DNA of 52,313 nucleotides from Streptomyces caniscabiei (GCF_014930365.1 NZ_JABXWI010000035.1:1-52313); one strand, 5' to 3'; shown: positions 25,361 through 34,454, counted from the first letter of the stretch. Notes: generated from the letters alone by a model not told the origin. Made by a program: numbers and translations.

Positions 25361-26527
25361 ATGACAACACTGATCACGGACAGCGACGAGCATCGGCTGA
25401 TCCGGGAGAGCACCGCCAAGATCGCCGCCCGCTACGGGCACGCGTACTACAGCGAACGTGCCCGGACGGGCGCGGGCGTGGAGGAGCTGTGGAGCGAACT
25501 GGGGGAGGCCGGGCTGCTGGGCGTCCACCTTCCCGAGGAGTACGGGGGCGGGGGCGCGGGTCTCGCCGAACTCGTGGTGGTCCTCGAGGAGTTGTCGGCG
25601 CATGGCATGCCGCTCCTCAGCAGCGTCATCTCGCCCGCCATCTGCGGCTCGATCCTCGCTGCCCACGCCTCGCCGGAGATGAAGCGGGCCTGGCTGCCGG
25701 ACATCGCCACGGGTCGCCGGAGGATGGCGTTCGCCATCACCGAGCCGGACGCCGGATCCAACAGCCATGCCATCACCACCACCGCGCGCTCCGACGGCGA
25801 GGGTTGGCGCATCTCGGGCTCCAAGTACTTCATATCCGCCCTGAACGAGGCGGACGCCGTGCTCGTCGTCACCCGGGACGGCGACCTCGCCCCCTCGGCG
25901 TCCGGACGCAGCCCGCTGTCCCTGTTCGTTGTTCCCGTCGACTCGCCCGGCCTGCAGTTCCAGCCCATCGAGACCGAACTGGTCTGCCCGGACAAACAGT
26001 TCACCCTGTTCTTCGACGACGTCCGGGTGACCGGCGACGCCCTGATCGGGGAGCGCGGCAAGGGCCTGCGGCAGGTCTTCGCCGGCCTCAACCCCGAGCG
26101 CATCACCGCATCGGCGCTCAGCAACGGCATCGGCCGCTACGCGGTGGGCAAGGCCCGCGACTACGCCCGCGAACGCACGGTGTGGTCCGCTCCGATCGGA
26201 GCTCATCAGGGCATCTCCCACCCCCTCGCGGAAGCGCACATCGGGGTCGAGCTCGCCCGGCTCGCCACGGCCCGCAGCGCGGAGCTGTTCGACGCCGGAC
26301 AGGACGCCGCGGCGGCGGCCAACATCGCGAAGTTCACCGCCGCCGAAGCCTCTCTCAGGGCCCTCGACCAGGCGATCCAGACCCATGGCGGCAACGGCCT
26401 GTCCCGCGAGTACGGCCTGGCCGACCTGTGGTTCGTCGCCCGCATGCTGCGCACCGCCCCGGTCAGCCGGGAGATGGTGCTCAACTTCGTGGCCCAGCAC
26501 AGCCTCGGCCTGCCGAACTCGTACTGA
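25361..26527 (+). CDS. Acyl-CoA dehydrogenase
   Basis: A 388-residue family member with ITEPDAGSNSH (FAD/substrate loop near residue 125), SGSKYFIS, FDDVRVTGDALIG and IQTHGGNGLSREY. The C-terminus ends RTAPVSREMVLNFVAQHS, without the YEGT catalytic Glu of MCAD. This is a divergent branch often found in catabolic clusters, so it may act on a bulky or branched acyl-CoA. It begins 2 nt after the preceding fusion gene. Confidence 0.92.
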   Translation: MTTLITDSDEHRLIRESTAKIAARYGHAYYSERARTGAGVEELWSELGEAGLLGVHLPEEYGGGGAGLAELVVVLEELSAHGMPLLSSVISPAICGSILAAHASPEMKRAWLPDIATGRRRMAFAITEPDAGSNSHAITTTARSDGEGWRISGSKYFISALNEADAVLVVTRDGDLAPSASGRSPLSLFVVPVDSPGLQFQPIETELVCPDKQFTLFFDDVRVTGDALIGERGKGLRQVFAGLNPERITASALSNGIGRYAVGKARDYARERTVWSAPIGAHQGISHPLAEAHIGVELARLATARSAELFDAGQDAAAAANIAKFTAAEASLRALDQAIQTHGGNGLSREYGLADLWFVARMLRTAPVSREMVLNFVAQHSLGLPNSY

Positions 26528-26559
26528 TCCCTCCATCCCGAGCAACGAGGAGTACCCAT

Positions 26560-27423
26560 ATGGCAGGAGTACAGGACCGGGTCGTCGTGGTGACCGGCGC
26601 GGGCGGCGGGCTGGGGCGCGAGTACGCGCTGCTGTTGGCCCGGCACGGCGCCCGAGTCGTCGTCAACGACCTCGGTGGCGCGCGGGACGGCACCGGATCG
26701 GGCAACACGATGGCCGACGCCGTCGTCGCCGAGATCCGGGCCGCGGGCGGCCAGGCGGTCGCCAGCTACGACAGCGTGGCCACCGAGGAGGGCGCAATCG
26801 GCGTGATCGGCACCGCCCTGCGGGAGTACGGGGCCGTGCACGGCGTGGTCAACAACGCGGGCATCCTGCGGGACGCGTCCTTCGCGAAGATGACGGTGGA
26901 CCAGTGGGAGGCCGTGCAGCGCGTGCACCTCTTCGGCGGGTACCACGTCACCCGCGCCGCCTGGCCGCACTTCCGCGAGCAGGGACACGGCCGGGTGGTC
27001 ATGGCCACCTCCACCTCCGGGCTCTACGGCAACTTCGGACAGGCCAACTACGGCGCCGCCAAGCTCGGCCTGGTCGGCCTGGTCAACACGCTCGCCGTCG
27101 AGGGGCGCAAGTACAACATCCTCGCCAACGCGGTCGCACCGCTGGCCAGGACCCGGATGAGTGAGGACGCCGCCCCCGCCGAACTCCTGGAGCGGCTGCC
27201 GGCCGAGTTCGTGGCACCCGTCGTCGCCCATCTGCTGACCGACGAATGCACCGACACCGGAACGGTGCTGATCGCCGGCGGCGACCGCGTCCAGCGGGTC
27301 GCGTACTTCGCCTCCAAGGGGGTGACCTTCGCCGGCACCCCGAGCCTCCAGGACGTCGCCGACCGCTGGTCCGACATCACCGACATGGACGGCGCCGCCG
27401 TCGGCACCAATCCGCTGGCCTGA
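26560..27423 (+). CDS. SDR, peroxisomal-MFE2-type 3-hydroxyacyl-CoA dehydrogenase
   Basis: This 287-residue SDR resembles the dehydrogenase domain of multifunctional enzyme type 2 (17-beta-HSD4). It has TGAGGGLGREYA, VVNDLGGARDG (the characteristic insert after strand 2), NNAGILRD, and YGAAK (Tyr/Lys). The tail of about 60 residues after the fold is also seen in that group. It would oxidise (3R)-hydroxyacyl-CoA and so pairs naturally with MaoC hydratases. A GAGG box precedes the ATG. Confidence 0.92.
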   Translation: MAGVQDRVVVVTGAGGGLGREYALLLARHGARVVVNDLGGARDGTGSGNTMADAVVAEIRAAGGQAVASYDSVATEEGAIGVIGTALREYGAVHGVVNNAGILRDASFAKMTVDQWEAVQRVHLFGGYHVTRAAWPHFREQGHGRVVMATSTSGLYGNFGQANYGAAKLGLVGLVNTLAVEGRKYNILANAVAPLARTRMSEDAAPAELLERLPAEFVAPVVAHLLTDECTDTGTVLIAGGDRVQRVAYFASKGVTFAGTPSLQDVADRWSDITDMDGAAVGTNPLA

Positions 27424-27459
27424 GCCCGGAAACCTGAGCCCGTAAAGGAGACAGCCTTC

Positions 27460-28791
27460 GTGAAATCCTTCGACGCCCTGGTCATCGGCGCCGGCGCGGG
27501 CGGCCTGTTCACCGCCGCCCGCCTGACCCACCACGGTTACCGCACCCTCGTGGTGGAACGCCTCGACCGTGTGGGCGGGCGGGCCTCCACCCACGACATC
27601 GACGGCTTCAAGGTCAACAACGGGGCCATCGTCATCGAGGTGGGCGGCATCACCGAGGAGACCTTCCAGGAGGTCGGTGCCAAGTTCGACGTCCGCCGGG
27701 CCAACCCGCCCATCCTGTACCGCATCGGCGGCAAGGACATCGACGTGACCGGCGGCGGCTGGGGCATGCTGCTGTCCAAGCTCACCCGCCAGGGCGCCAA
27801 GCTCCTCGGCGGCCTCGGTGCCGCCCGCGAGGACAGCGGCCTGCCCGACGCCGAACTGTCCACCGCCGACTGGATCCGCCGGTACACCAAGAACGAATCC
27901 GTACACGGTGTCTTCCGCAACATGTGCGGATCGGTCTTCGCGGTGAGTTCCGAGGAACTGCCCGCCCGTGTCTTCCTCACCTACTTCACCCGCAAGAGCG
28001 CCTTCAAGAAGTTCGGGTTCTGTCCCGACGGCACCATCGGGATCTGGCGCGCGCTCGCCGACGTGGTCACCGCCGGCGGCGGTGAGGTCTGGCTGGACAG
28101 CGAGGTGCGCAGCCTGACGGTGGACGCCGGCCGGGTCACCGGCGCCGTCGTCGCCCGCGACGGCCAGGACACCGAGGTCGCCTGCCGGTTGGCGGTCAGC
28201 GACATCGGGCCGGCCGCCACCGTGACACTCGCCGGCGAGGAGCACTTTTCCGAGGAGTACCTGACCTCGGTACGGCGCGGCGACCGGCCCTGCGCGATGA
28301 TCTCGGTCAACTTCGCCAGCCAGGAGCGCCTGGTCGAGGCACCGGGCCTCCTCAGTTTCGCCAGCACCCGCCGCATGTGCTACGTCGCCAACTTCACCGC
28401 GACCTGCCCGGAGATGGCACCGGAGGGCTGGCACCTCTACGTGGGTACGGCCGTCCCGCAGCCGGCTGTCGGCGACTTCGACGAGGCGGCCGAGACCGAG
28501 CTGCTCATGGCCGATCTCCGCGACCAGATCCCGGGTTTCGATCGCGCCCGGATCCTGTCCACCGTCGTCACCCGCGACGGCTGGCCTCCGCAACGTGCTG
28601 TGGCGGGCTTCGACCTCCCGAACACCACTCCCGTCCCCAACCTCTGGAACGTCGGCGACGCGGTCAAGGAGTACGCCAACGGCGGCACCACGGCCTGCGC
28701 GGAGACCGCGAAGCTCGTCGTCGAACAGATCCTGCGACACCACCCGGTCGGCGTCGCGGCCGAGCCGACCGGAGCCCCGAAGGAGCACTGA
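27460..28791 (+). CDS. Phytoene-desaturase-like FAD-dependent oxidoreductase
   Basis: A 443-residue flavoprotein starting at GTG. The FAD-binding GAGAGGLFTAARL motif is at residues 11-23, followed by ERLDRVGGRAST, the second signature of CrtI/amine-oxidase-type enzymes. The C-terminal FAD segment is NLWNVGDAVKEYANGG. It is soluble, with no signal or membrane helix. Family members desaturate or oxidise isoprenoids. Here it lies in one operon directly before ferredoxin and ferredoxin-reductase genes, so it may dehydrogenate a cyclic terpenoid-like intermediate. That role is inferred. Confidence 0.85.
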   Translation: MKSFDALVIGAGAGGLFTAARLTHHGYRTLVVERLDRVGGRASTHDIDGFKVNNGAIVIEVGGITEETFQEVGAKFDVRRANPPILYRIGGKDIDVTGGGWGMLLSKLTRQGAKLLGGLGAAREDSGLPDAELSTADWIRRYTKNESVHGVFRNMCGSVFAVSSEELPARVFLTYFTRKSAFKKFGFCPDGTIGIWRALADVVTAGGGEVWLDSEVRSLTVDAGRVTGAVVARDGQDTEVACRLAVSDIGPAATVTLAGEEHFSEEYLTSVRRGDRPCAMISVNFASQERLVEAPGLLSFASTRRMCYVANFTATCPEMAPEGWHLYVGTAVPQPAVGDFDEAAETELLMADLRDQIPGFDRARILSTVVTRDGWPPQRAVAGFDLPNTTPVPNLWNVGDAVKEYANGGTTACAETAKLVVEQILRHHPVGVAAEPTGAPKEH

Positions 28792-28982
28792 TGAAGATCA
28801 CCGTTGACCGTTCCAAGTGCACAGGTCTGGGTATCTGCGAGTCCCTGGCACCCGACGTGTTCGAAGTGAACGACGAGGGCGAACTCGTGCTGATGACGGA
28901 GACCGTCCCCCCAGGGACTCTTTCCGACGTCGAGGAAGCCATCGCGGGCTGCCCGACCGAGGCCCTCCGGCTGGAGCCCTGA
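28791..28982 (+). CDS. Single-cluster [3Fe-4S]-type ferredoxin
   Basis: A 63-residue ferredoxin. C10, C16 and C54 occur in KCTGLGIC and GCPTEAL, matching the three-Cys pattern of actinobacterial [3Fe-4S] ferredoxins that serve P450s and some oxygenases. It starts at the base shared with the previous stop (TGATG) and ends in the same way at the reductase gene. It likely carries electrons from the reductase at 28982 to the P450 at 38.9 kb, the Rieske oxygenase at 16.9 kb, or both. Confidence 0.94.
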   Translation: MKITVDRSKCTGLGICESLAPDVFEVNDEGELVLMTETVPPGTLSDVEEAIAGCPTEALRLEP

Positions 28983-30217
28983 TGGGAACCCGCCAGCTGG
29001 TCGTCGTCGGCGCGTCCCTGGCCGGGCTCCGGGCCGTCGAGGCCGCACGCAAAGGCGGTTTCGAGGGGCGGATCACCCTCGTCGGGGCCGAGCCGCACCT
29101 CCCGTACGACCGGCCCCCGCTCTCCAAGCAGTTCCTCGACGCGAACGGTGCGGACGTGCCACCGCCGACCTTCCGCACCAAGGAGGTGTTCCGCACCGAA
29201 CTCGGCGCGGAACTCCTGCTGGGCGCCCCCGCCACGTGCCTGGACACCGCGGCCCGTACGGTCGTCGTCGGTGAGCGGCCCATCGGCTACGACGCCCTGG
29301 TCATCGCCACCGGCGCGACCGCGCGCCGGCTGCCCGGCACCGAGGGCCTGACAGGCGTACACACGCTGCGCACCCTGGACGACGCGGCCGCCGTCCGACG
29401 TGCCCTCGACGCCGGGGCGCGGACCGTGGTGATCGGCGCCGGTTTCATCGGCGCCGAGACCGCTGCCGCCGCCAGGAAACGCGGGCTGGACGTCGTCGTG
29501 GTCGAGGCACAGGCGACGCCGCTGGTACGTGCTGTCGGCGAGACCATGGGAGGCGCTCTCGCCTCCCTGCACCGGCGCCACGGCACCGATCTGCGGTGCG
29601 GGCTGAGCGTCACCGCGCTGGAGGGGGAGGGCCGGGTCGAAAGGGTCCGGCTCTCCGACGGGAGCGTGCTCGACGCCGACCTGGTCGTCGTCGGCACCGG
29701 CGCGGTACCCGCCACCGACTGGCTGGAGGGTTCCGGCCTGACCCTGGACGACGGCGTGGTCTGCGACGAGACACTCCGCACCGGAGCCGAGAACGTGTAT
29801 GCGGCGGGCGATGTCGCCCGCTGGCACAACCCCGTCTTCGACCGGCCCATGCGCCTGGAGCACTGGACCAGCGCGGCCGAACAGGGGGCCCTCGCCGCCC
29901 GCAACGCCCTGAACCCCGGGGCGGCGAAGGGCTACGCGACAGTGCCCTACTTCTGGTCCGACCAGTACGACACCCGTATCCAGTTCGTCGGCGTCCCCGA
30001 CGCGGAGGAGATCGCCGTGGCCGACGGCGACATCGAGCGCGACCACCAAGGCGTCGCCCTGTACCGCGCGGGTGACCGGCTGGTGGGGGCCCTGGCCGTC
30101 AACAGGCCCACCGAGATCATGAAATACCGGCGACTCGTCGCCCGGGGCGCCTCGTGGGAGGAAGGGCTCGCGTTCGCCCGGTCACGGAGCGAATCCCGGC
30201 AGACCGCCGACGTATGA
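28982..30217 (+). CDS. NAD(P)H:ferredoxin reductase (FAD-dependent)
   Basis: A 411-residue protein of the oxygenase-coupled reductase family (BphA4/putidaredoxin-reductase type). It has GASLAGLRAVE (FAD), YDRPPLSKQ, ATGATARRLPG, GAGFIGAETA (NAD(P)) and VYAAGDVARW, and a C-terminal domain with EHWTSAAEQG. It takes electrons from NAD(P)H to the ferredoxin encoded immediately upstream; the genes overlap by one base. This pair is the only clear electron-supply module for oxygenases in the window. Confidence 0.94.
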   Translation: MGTRQLVVVGASLAGLRAVEAARKGGFEGRITLVGAEPHLPYDRPPLSKQFLDANGADVPPPTFRTKEVFRTELGAELLLGAPATCLDTAARTVVVGERPIGYDALVIATGATARRLPGTEGLTGVHTLRTLDDAAAVRRALDAGARTVVIGAGFIGAETAAAARKRGLDVVVVEAQATPLVRAVGETMGGALASLHRRHGTDLRCGLSVTALEGEGRVERVRLSDGSVLDADLVVVGTGAVPATDWLEGSGLTLDDGVVCDETLRTGAENVYAAGDVARWHNPVFDRPMRLEHWTSAAEQGALAARNALNPGAAKGYATVPYFWSDQYDTRIQFVGVPDAEEIAVADGDIERDHQGVALYRAGDRLVGALAVNRPTEIMKYRRLVARGASWEEGLAFARSRSESRQTADV

Positions 30218-30228
30218 GAGGGAAGAAG

Positions 30229-31371
30229 ATGGCAGACGGCCCGCTCTCGGGATGCAGGGTGCTGGAACTCGCGGGCATCGGCCCGGGCCCGTTCGCGGGC
30301 ATGACCCTGGCGGACCTGGGCGCCGAGGTGGTCCGGGTCGACCGCCCCGGCGGCAGCGGGCTGTTCCCGGGCTTCGAGCACGTGGACGTCCTCAACCGGG
30401 GGAAGAAGTCGGTCCTGCTCGACCTGAAGCGACCGGACGCCGTGCGGGCCGTACTGGACATGGCGGCCCGGGCTGACATCCTCATCGAGGGTTACCGCCC
30501 GGGAGTCGCCGAGCGGCTCGGTCTCGGCCCCGACGACTGCCTCGCCAGGAACCCGCGCCTGGTCTACGGCCGTATGACCGGCTGGGGCCAGGACGGGCCG
30601 CTGGCCCGACTGGCCGGGCACGACATCGGGTACATCGCCCTGACGGGCGCCCTGCACGCCGTCGGTCGCGCCGGCGGCCCGCCGCAGATCCCGCTCAATC
30701 TCGTCGGCGACTTCGGTGGCGGCGGGACGTACCTCGTCATCGGAGTCCTGGCCGCCCTGCGTGAGGCCGAGCGCACCGGCCGGGGGCAGGTCGTGGACGC
30801 CGCCATCGTGGACGGCACGGCCCATCTGCTAGCCGGCACCCACATGATGCTGGCGACCGGAACGTGGCAGGACGAGCGCGGCGTGAACCTCCTGGACGGC
30901 GGAGCGCCGTTCTACGCGGTGTACGAGACCTCCGACGGCCGTCACATGGCGGTCGGCGCCCTGGAACCGAAGTTCTACGCGGAACTGCTCGCCGTTCTCG
31001 GACTCGACGAGGACCCCGCCGTCCAGCACGACCGCACCGGTTGGCCACGGCTGCGCGAGCGCCTCGCGGCGGCGTTCGCGAGCCGTACCCAGGACGAATG
31101 GGCCAAGGCGTTCTCCACGTCGGACGCGTGCGTGGCGCCGGTACTGAGCCTGCGCGAAGCGTCGAACCACCCGCACATCAGGGCCCGCGGCACACTCGTG
31201 GAACGCGACGGCGTCCTCCAGCCGGCGCCCGCACCCCGCTTCTCCGCGACGCCCACCGCTCTCGGATCGCCCCCGCCGGTGCCGGGCCGGCACACCGCCG
31301 ACGTCCTCACGTCGTGGGACGTCGAGGACGCCGAGGGCTTGCTGTCGTCGGGCGCCGCCGTGCAGGCCTGA
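30229..31371 (+). CDS. CaiB/BaiF-family alpha-methylacyl-CoA racemase-like protein
   Basis: A 380-residue family III protein. Residues that act in the M. tuberculosis racemase MCR have counterparts: His in GHDIGYIALTG, Asp in LVGDFGGGG and Glu in LEPKFYAEL. This favours racemase over CoA-transferase. Such enzymes invert the alpha-methyl stereocentre so that acyl-CoA dehydrogenases can act on branched isoprenoid chains. The ATG at 30229 has a GAGGGA box; an earlier ATG at 30214 overlaps the reductase stop. Last gene of the site-c operon. Confidence 0.88.
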   Translation: MADGPLSGCRVLELAGIGPGPFAGMTLADLGAEVVRVDRPGGSGLFPGFEHVDVLNRGKKSVLLDLKRPDAVRAVLDMAARADILIEGYRPGVAERLGLGPDDCLARNPRLVYGRMTGWGQDGPLARLAGHDIGYIALTGALHAVGRAGGPPQIPLNLVGDFGGGGTYLVIGVLAALREAERTGRGQVVDAAIVDGTAHLLAGTHMMLATGTWQDERGVNLLDGGAPFYAVYETSDGRHMAVGALEPKFYAELLAVLGLDEDPAVQHDRTGWPRLRERLAAAFASRTQDEWAKAFSTSDACVAPVLSLREASNHPHIRARGTLVERDGVLQPAPAPRFSATPTALGSPPPVPGRHTADVLTSWDVEDAEGLLSSGAAVQA

Positions 31372-31390
31372 CTTTTTGTCACGCTAATTC

Positions 31391-31406
31391 TCTAATTTAC
31401 ATTAGA
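31391..31406. promoter_or_regulatory. Island operator, site d (between convergent genes)
   Basis: TCTAATTTACATTAGA is a perfect six-base inverted repeat with a four-base centre, matching the island core. Unlike the other sites it lies between the 3' ends of two convergent genes. A TTGTCA box (31376-31381), 16 bases and TACATT (31398-31403) could form a rightward promoter, which would transcribe antisense to the TetR gene. Confidence 0.7.
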
Positions 31407-31452
31407 TTACGCTCTGAAGCGGGGAAGCTCCTGAGGCCCCTGTATGCGTCTC

Positions 31453-32163
31453 TCAGGCCGTTCGGCTCGCCGACGTGGCCGTCCGCCGGCCCCGGGAACC
31501 CCCTGACAGCCGCGCGCCGCCCTGTTCCTGCGTGGTAGACACTTCCAGGCCGTGCCGCACCAGGGATTTCGCGGTGCGTACCACGACGTCCAGCGAGCCC
31601 TGGCGGGGATTCCACCACTCGGTCGCCCAGTTCAGGGCGCCCAGGACCAGCATCCGGGCGACTCGGGGTTCGAGGTCGGCGCGGAGTTCACCCGCCTTCT
31701 GGGCGTCTTGGACGAGCGTGCGCCAGATGTCTCCGTACTTGCCCTCCTCGGCGAGCTGCCGGGTGCGGATGTCCTCGGGGACCTGGCCCGCGTTGCGGAT
31801 CGCGGCGGTGGCGAAGTCGGAGATGGCCAGCTGAAAGCGCAGGTGTTCCTCCACGGCGGTGTCGATGCGGTCCATGGGGGTGGTGTCCGGCGGGAGCGCT
31901 TCGAGCGCCTCCGCCACATGCTCCCTCAGGCGGGCCACACCGACCCACATGACCTCTTCGATCAGTACTTCCCGGGAGGAGAAGTAGTAGTAGATGGCGG
32001 GAGCCTGGATCTCCGCCTGCTCCGCCACGTCACTCAGCCGTGTTCCGGCGTAGCCCTTGCGGCTGAGGACGTGGGCCGCCGCGTCCAGGATGCGTTCGCG
32101 TGTGCGCGCCGACTTGGAGTCGGACGGATCGGCCGGCGGCTTACCCGCGGATTTTCTAGGCAC
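31453..32163 (-). CDS. TetR-family regulator, candidate island repressor 2
   Basis: A 236-residue protein with a helix-turn-helix (GYAGTRLSDVAEQAE, then IYYYFSSREVL) and the C-terminal ALNWATEWWNPRQGSL and KSLVRHGLEVS segments. All are closely shared with the TetR at 8322-8960. About 30 extra C-terminal residues are Arg/Ser-rich. It is the last gene of the leftward ACAD-LLM-TetR operon under site e, so it is probably autoregulated. Like its paralogue it resembles KstR2-type repressors that sense a CoA intermediate. The ligand is unknown. Confidence 0.9.
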   Translation of the reverse strand: MPRKSAGKPPADPSDSKSARTRERILDAAAHVLSRKGYAGTRLSDVAEQAEIQAPAIYYYFSSREVLIEEVMWVGVARLREHVAEALEALPPDTTPMDRIDTAVEEHLRFQLAISDFATAAIRNAGQVPEDIRTRQLAEEGKYGDIWRTLVQDAQKAGELRADLEPRVARMLVLGALNWATEWWNPRQGSLDVVVRTAKSLVRHGLEVSTTQEQGGARLSGGSRGRRTATSASRTA

Positions 32164-32170
32164 GGGTCAA

Positions 32171-33220
32171 CTATAGGTCGTCGACCAGCCGCCGGACGGC
32201 CTCCACTGTGCCGGCCGGGTCCGGCCCCACCGGGTCCAGGTTCAGGGTCGTCACGCCGGCCTCCCGGTACGCGTGGATCCGTTCCGCCACCAGACCCGGC
32301 GGACCGATCAGCGTGGTCCGGGCCAGCCACTCCCGGGGGACCGCGGCCTCGGCCTCCTTCTTCTTGCCGTCCAGATAGAGGTCCTGGATGAGCTCGGCCT
32401 CGGCCTCGAAGCCGTATCGGCGGGCCAGGTCGTTGTAGAAGTTCTTGTCGCGGGAGCCCATACCGCCGATGTACCGGGCGGCCGTGGGCCGTTCCAGGTC
32501 GAGCAGGTCGTCGACCGGGAGGTTCTCCCCGACGGCGACCGGGCCGCCGGCGACGATGTCGAGCGGTGGCAGTTCGGGGGAGCGGCGTGCGGTTCCCGCG
32601 GCGAGCGCGGGCCCGAAGACCTCCGCCGCCTTGTCCGGCATGAAGAACAACGGAAGCCAGCCGTCCGCCACTTCGGCCGTCGCGGTCACCGAGCGTTCCA
32701 TCAGTGAGGCCCAGTAGACGGGGATGTCGGCGCGGTACGGATGGTTGATCAGCCGCAGCGGCTTGCCGAGCCCGGTTCCGCGGTCCGCGGGCAGGGGCAG
32801 TTGGTAGACCCTGCCGTCATGGGTGAGGGGTTCCTGGCGCCGCCACGTCTTCCGGCAGATCTCGATCGTCTCGGTGATCCGCCGCATCGGCCGGTCGAAC
32901 GGCACCCCGTGGAAGCCTTCGACGACCTGCGGCCCGGAAGCGCCGAGACCGAGGGCGAAACGGCCCCGGGAGAGGCTGTCCGCGGCGGCGGCACTCATGG
33001 CCAGGAGGGTGGGGGTGCGACTGAAGACGTTGACGATGCCGGTGCCGATCCGGATCCGTTCGGTTGTCGCGGCGAGATAGCCGACGAGGGTCATGGCGTC
33101 GAAACCGTAGGCCTCGGGGACCCACACCAGGTCCAGGCCCGCGGACTCCAGGTCGCGCACGAGGCCGGCGGTGGCCACCGGATCGCCGGTGTACTTGGAC
33201 AGCAGCATCGAGAGTTTCAC
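32171..33220 (-). CDS. LLM-class (F420-type) luciferase-like oxidoreductase
   Basis: A 349-residue TIM-barrel flavin- or F420-dependent enzyme with LDLVWVPEAYGFDA, TGIVNVFSRTPTLLAM, GRFALGLGASGPQVVEGFHG and YWASLMERSV. The lack of an FMN reductase partner and the actinomycete setting favour F420 as cofactor. Family members reduce or oxidise ketones, enones or alcohols. It lies between an acyl-CoA dehydrogenase gene and a TetR gene in one operon (7-nt gap to the TetR gene). Substrate unknown. Confidence 0.88.
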   Translation of the reverse strand: MKLSMLLSKYTGDPVATAGLVRDLESAGLDLVWVPEAYGFDAMTLVGYLAATTERIRIGTGIVNVFSRTPTLLAMSAAAADSLSRGRFALGLGASGPQVVEGFHGVPFDRPMRRITETIEICRKTWRRQEPLTHDGRVYQLPLPADRGTGLGKPLRLINHPYRADIPVYWASLMERSVTATAEVADGWLPLFFMPDKAAEVFGPALAAGTARRSPELPPLDIVAGGPVAVGENLPVDDLLDLERPTAARYIGGMGSRDKNFYNDLARRYGFEAEAELIQDLYLDGKKKEAEAAVPREWLARTTLIGPPGLVAERIHAYREAGVTTLNLDPVGPDPAGTVEAVRRLVDDL

Positions 33221-33257
33221 GTGGTCCTCCGGTCGGTCGTGGACTGCGGTGGCCGGT

Positions 33258-34415
33258 TCACGCCAGACCGCCTCTGTCGACCAGCTGGGCGGCGATGACG
33301 TTGCGCTGGATCTCGTTGGTGCCCTCGCCGACGATCATCAGGGGGGCGTCGCGGAAGTAGCGCTCGACGTCGTACTCGGTGGAGTAGCCGTACCCCCCGT
33401 GGATCCGGACCGCGTCGAGCGCGATCTCCATGGCGGTCTCGGAGGCGAACAGCTTGGCCATGCCCGCCTCCATGTCGCACCGGTCCCCGGAGTCGTGGCG
33501 TTCCGCGGCGTACAGCACCAGCTGTCGTGCCGCGACGAGCTTCGTGGCCATGTCGGCGAGACGGTGGCCGACCGCCTGGTGCCGCCAGATCGGCTTGCCG
33601 AAGCTCTCGCGCTCTTGGGCGTAACGCAGGGCGTCGTCCAGGGCCGCCTGACCGACACCGAGTGCCCGCGCGGCGACCTGGATACGGCCCGTCTCCAGGC
33701 CCTTCATCATCTGTGCGAACCCGTGTCCTTCGACGCCGCCCAGGAGCGCGTCGCCCGGCGCCCGGTAGCCGTCGAAGGAGAGTTCGCAGCTCTCGACGCC
33801 CTTGTAGCCCAGCTTGGGCAGGTCGCGGGAGACGGTGAGGCCGGGGCCGTGCTCGACGAGCAGGATGCTGATGCCCTTGTGGCGGGGCGAGGCGTCGGGG
33901 TCCGTCTTGCACAGCAGTGCGATGAGTCCGGAGCGGCGGGCGTTGCTGATCCAGGTCTTGGCGCCGGAGACGACGTAGTCGCCGTCCGGCCGCCGACGGG
34001 CGACGGTGCCCATGGCCTGGAGATCGGAGCCGCCGCCCGGCTCGGTGAGCGCCATCGTGGCCCGCAGTTCCCCCGTCGCCATCTTCGGCAGGTAGCGGCT
34101 CTTCTGCTCCTCGGTGCCGAAGGCGAGGAGGAGCTTGGCGACGACCGTGTGGCCGCCCATCGCCCCGGCCAGGCTCATCCAGCCGCGGGCCAGCTGTTCG
34201 GTCACGCCGACATAGCAGGACGTGGACACCGGCGCCCCGCCGTAGGACTCCGGGACGGCCAGGCCGTAGATCCCGAGCGCCTTCATCTGCTCGATCAGTT
34301 TCTCGGGATACTCGTTGGCGTGCTCCAGCTCCCGCACCACGGGCCGCACATCCCGGTCGACGAACTCCCGGACGACATCGACGACGTCCTGTTCCTCCTC
34401 GGACAGGGTGGGCAT
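33258..34415 (-). CDS. Acyl-CoA dehydrogenase
   Basis: A 385-residue enzyme, the most classical of the three in the window. It has MALTEPGGGSDLQAM, GAKTWISNA, GVESCELSFDGYR, IHGGYGYSTEYDVERYFRD and a C-terminal VGEGTNEIQRNVIA. The last holds a Glu at the MCAD catalytic position. It would oxidise an acyl-CoA to the 2-enoyl-CoA. It is the first gene of the leftward operon and its promoter overlaps site e. Confidence 0.94.
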   Translation of the reverse strand: MPTLSEEEQDVVDVVREFVDRDVRPVVRELEHANEYPEKLIEQMKALGIYGLAVPESYGGAPVSTSCYVGVTEQLARGWMSLAGAMGGHTVVAKLLLAFGTEEQKSRYLPKMATGELRATMALTEPGGGSDLQAMGTVARRRPDGDYVVSGAKTWISNARRSGLIALLCKTDPDASPRHKGISILLVEHGPGLTVSRDLPKLGYKGVESCELSFDGYRAPGDALLGGVEGHGFAQMMKGLETGRIQVAARALGVGQAALDDALRYAQERESFGKPIWRHQAVGHRLADMATKLVAARQLVLYAAERHDSGDRCDMEAGMAKLFASETAMEIALDAVRIHGGYGYSTEYDVERYFRDAPLMIVGEGTNEIQRNVIAAQLVDRGGLA

Positions 34416-34454
34416 AGAGGTCTCCTCACTCGGCTACCGGACTCGCGTCGCTCG

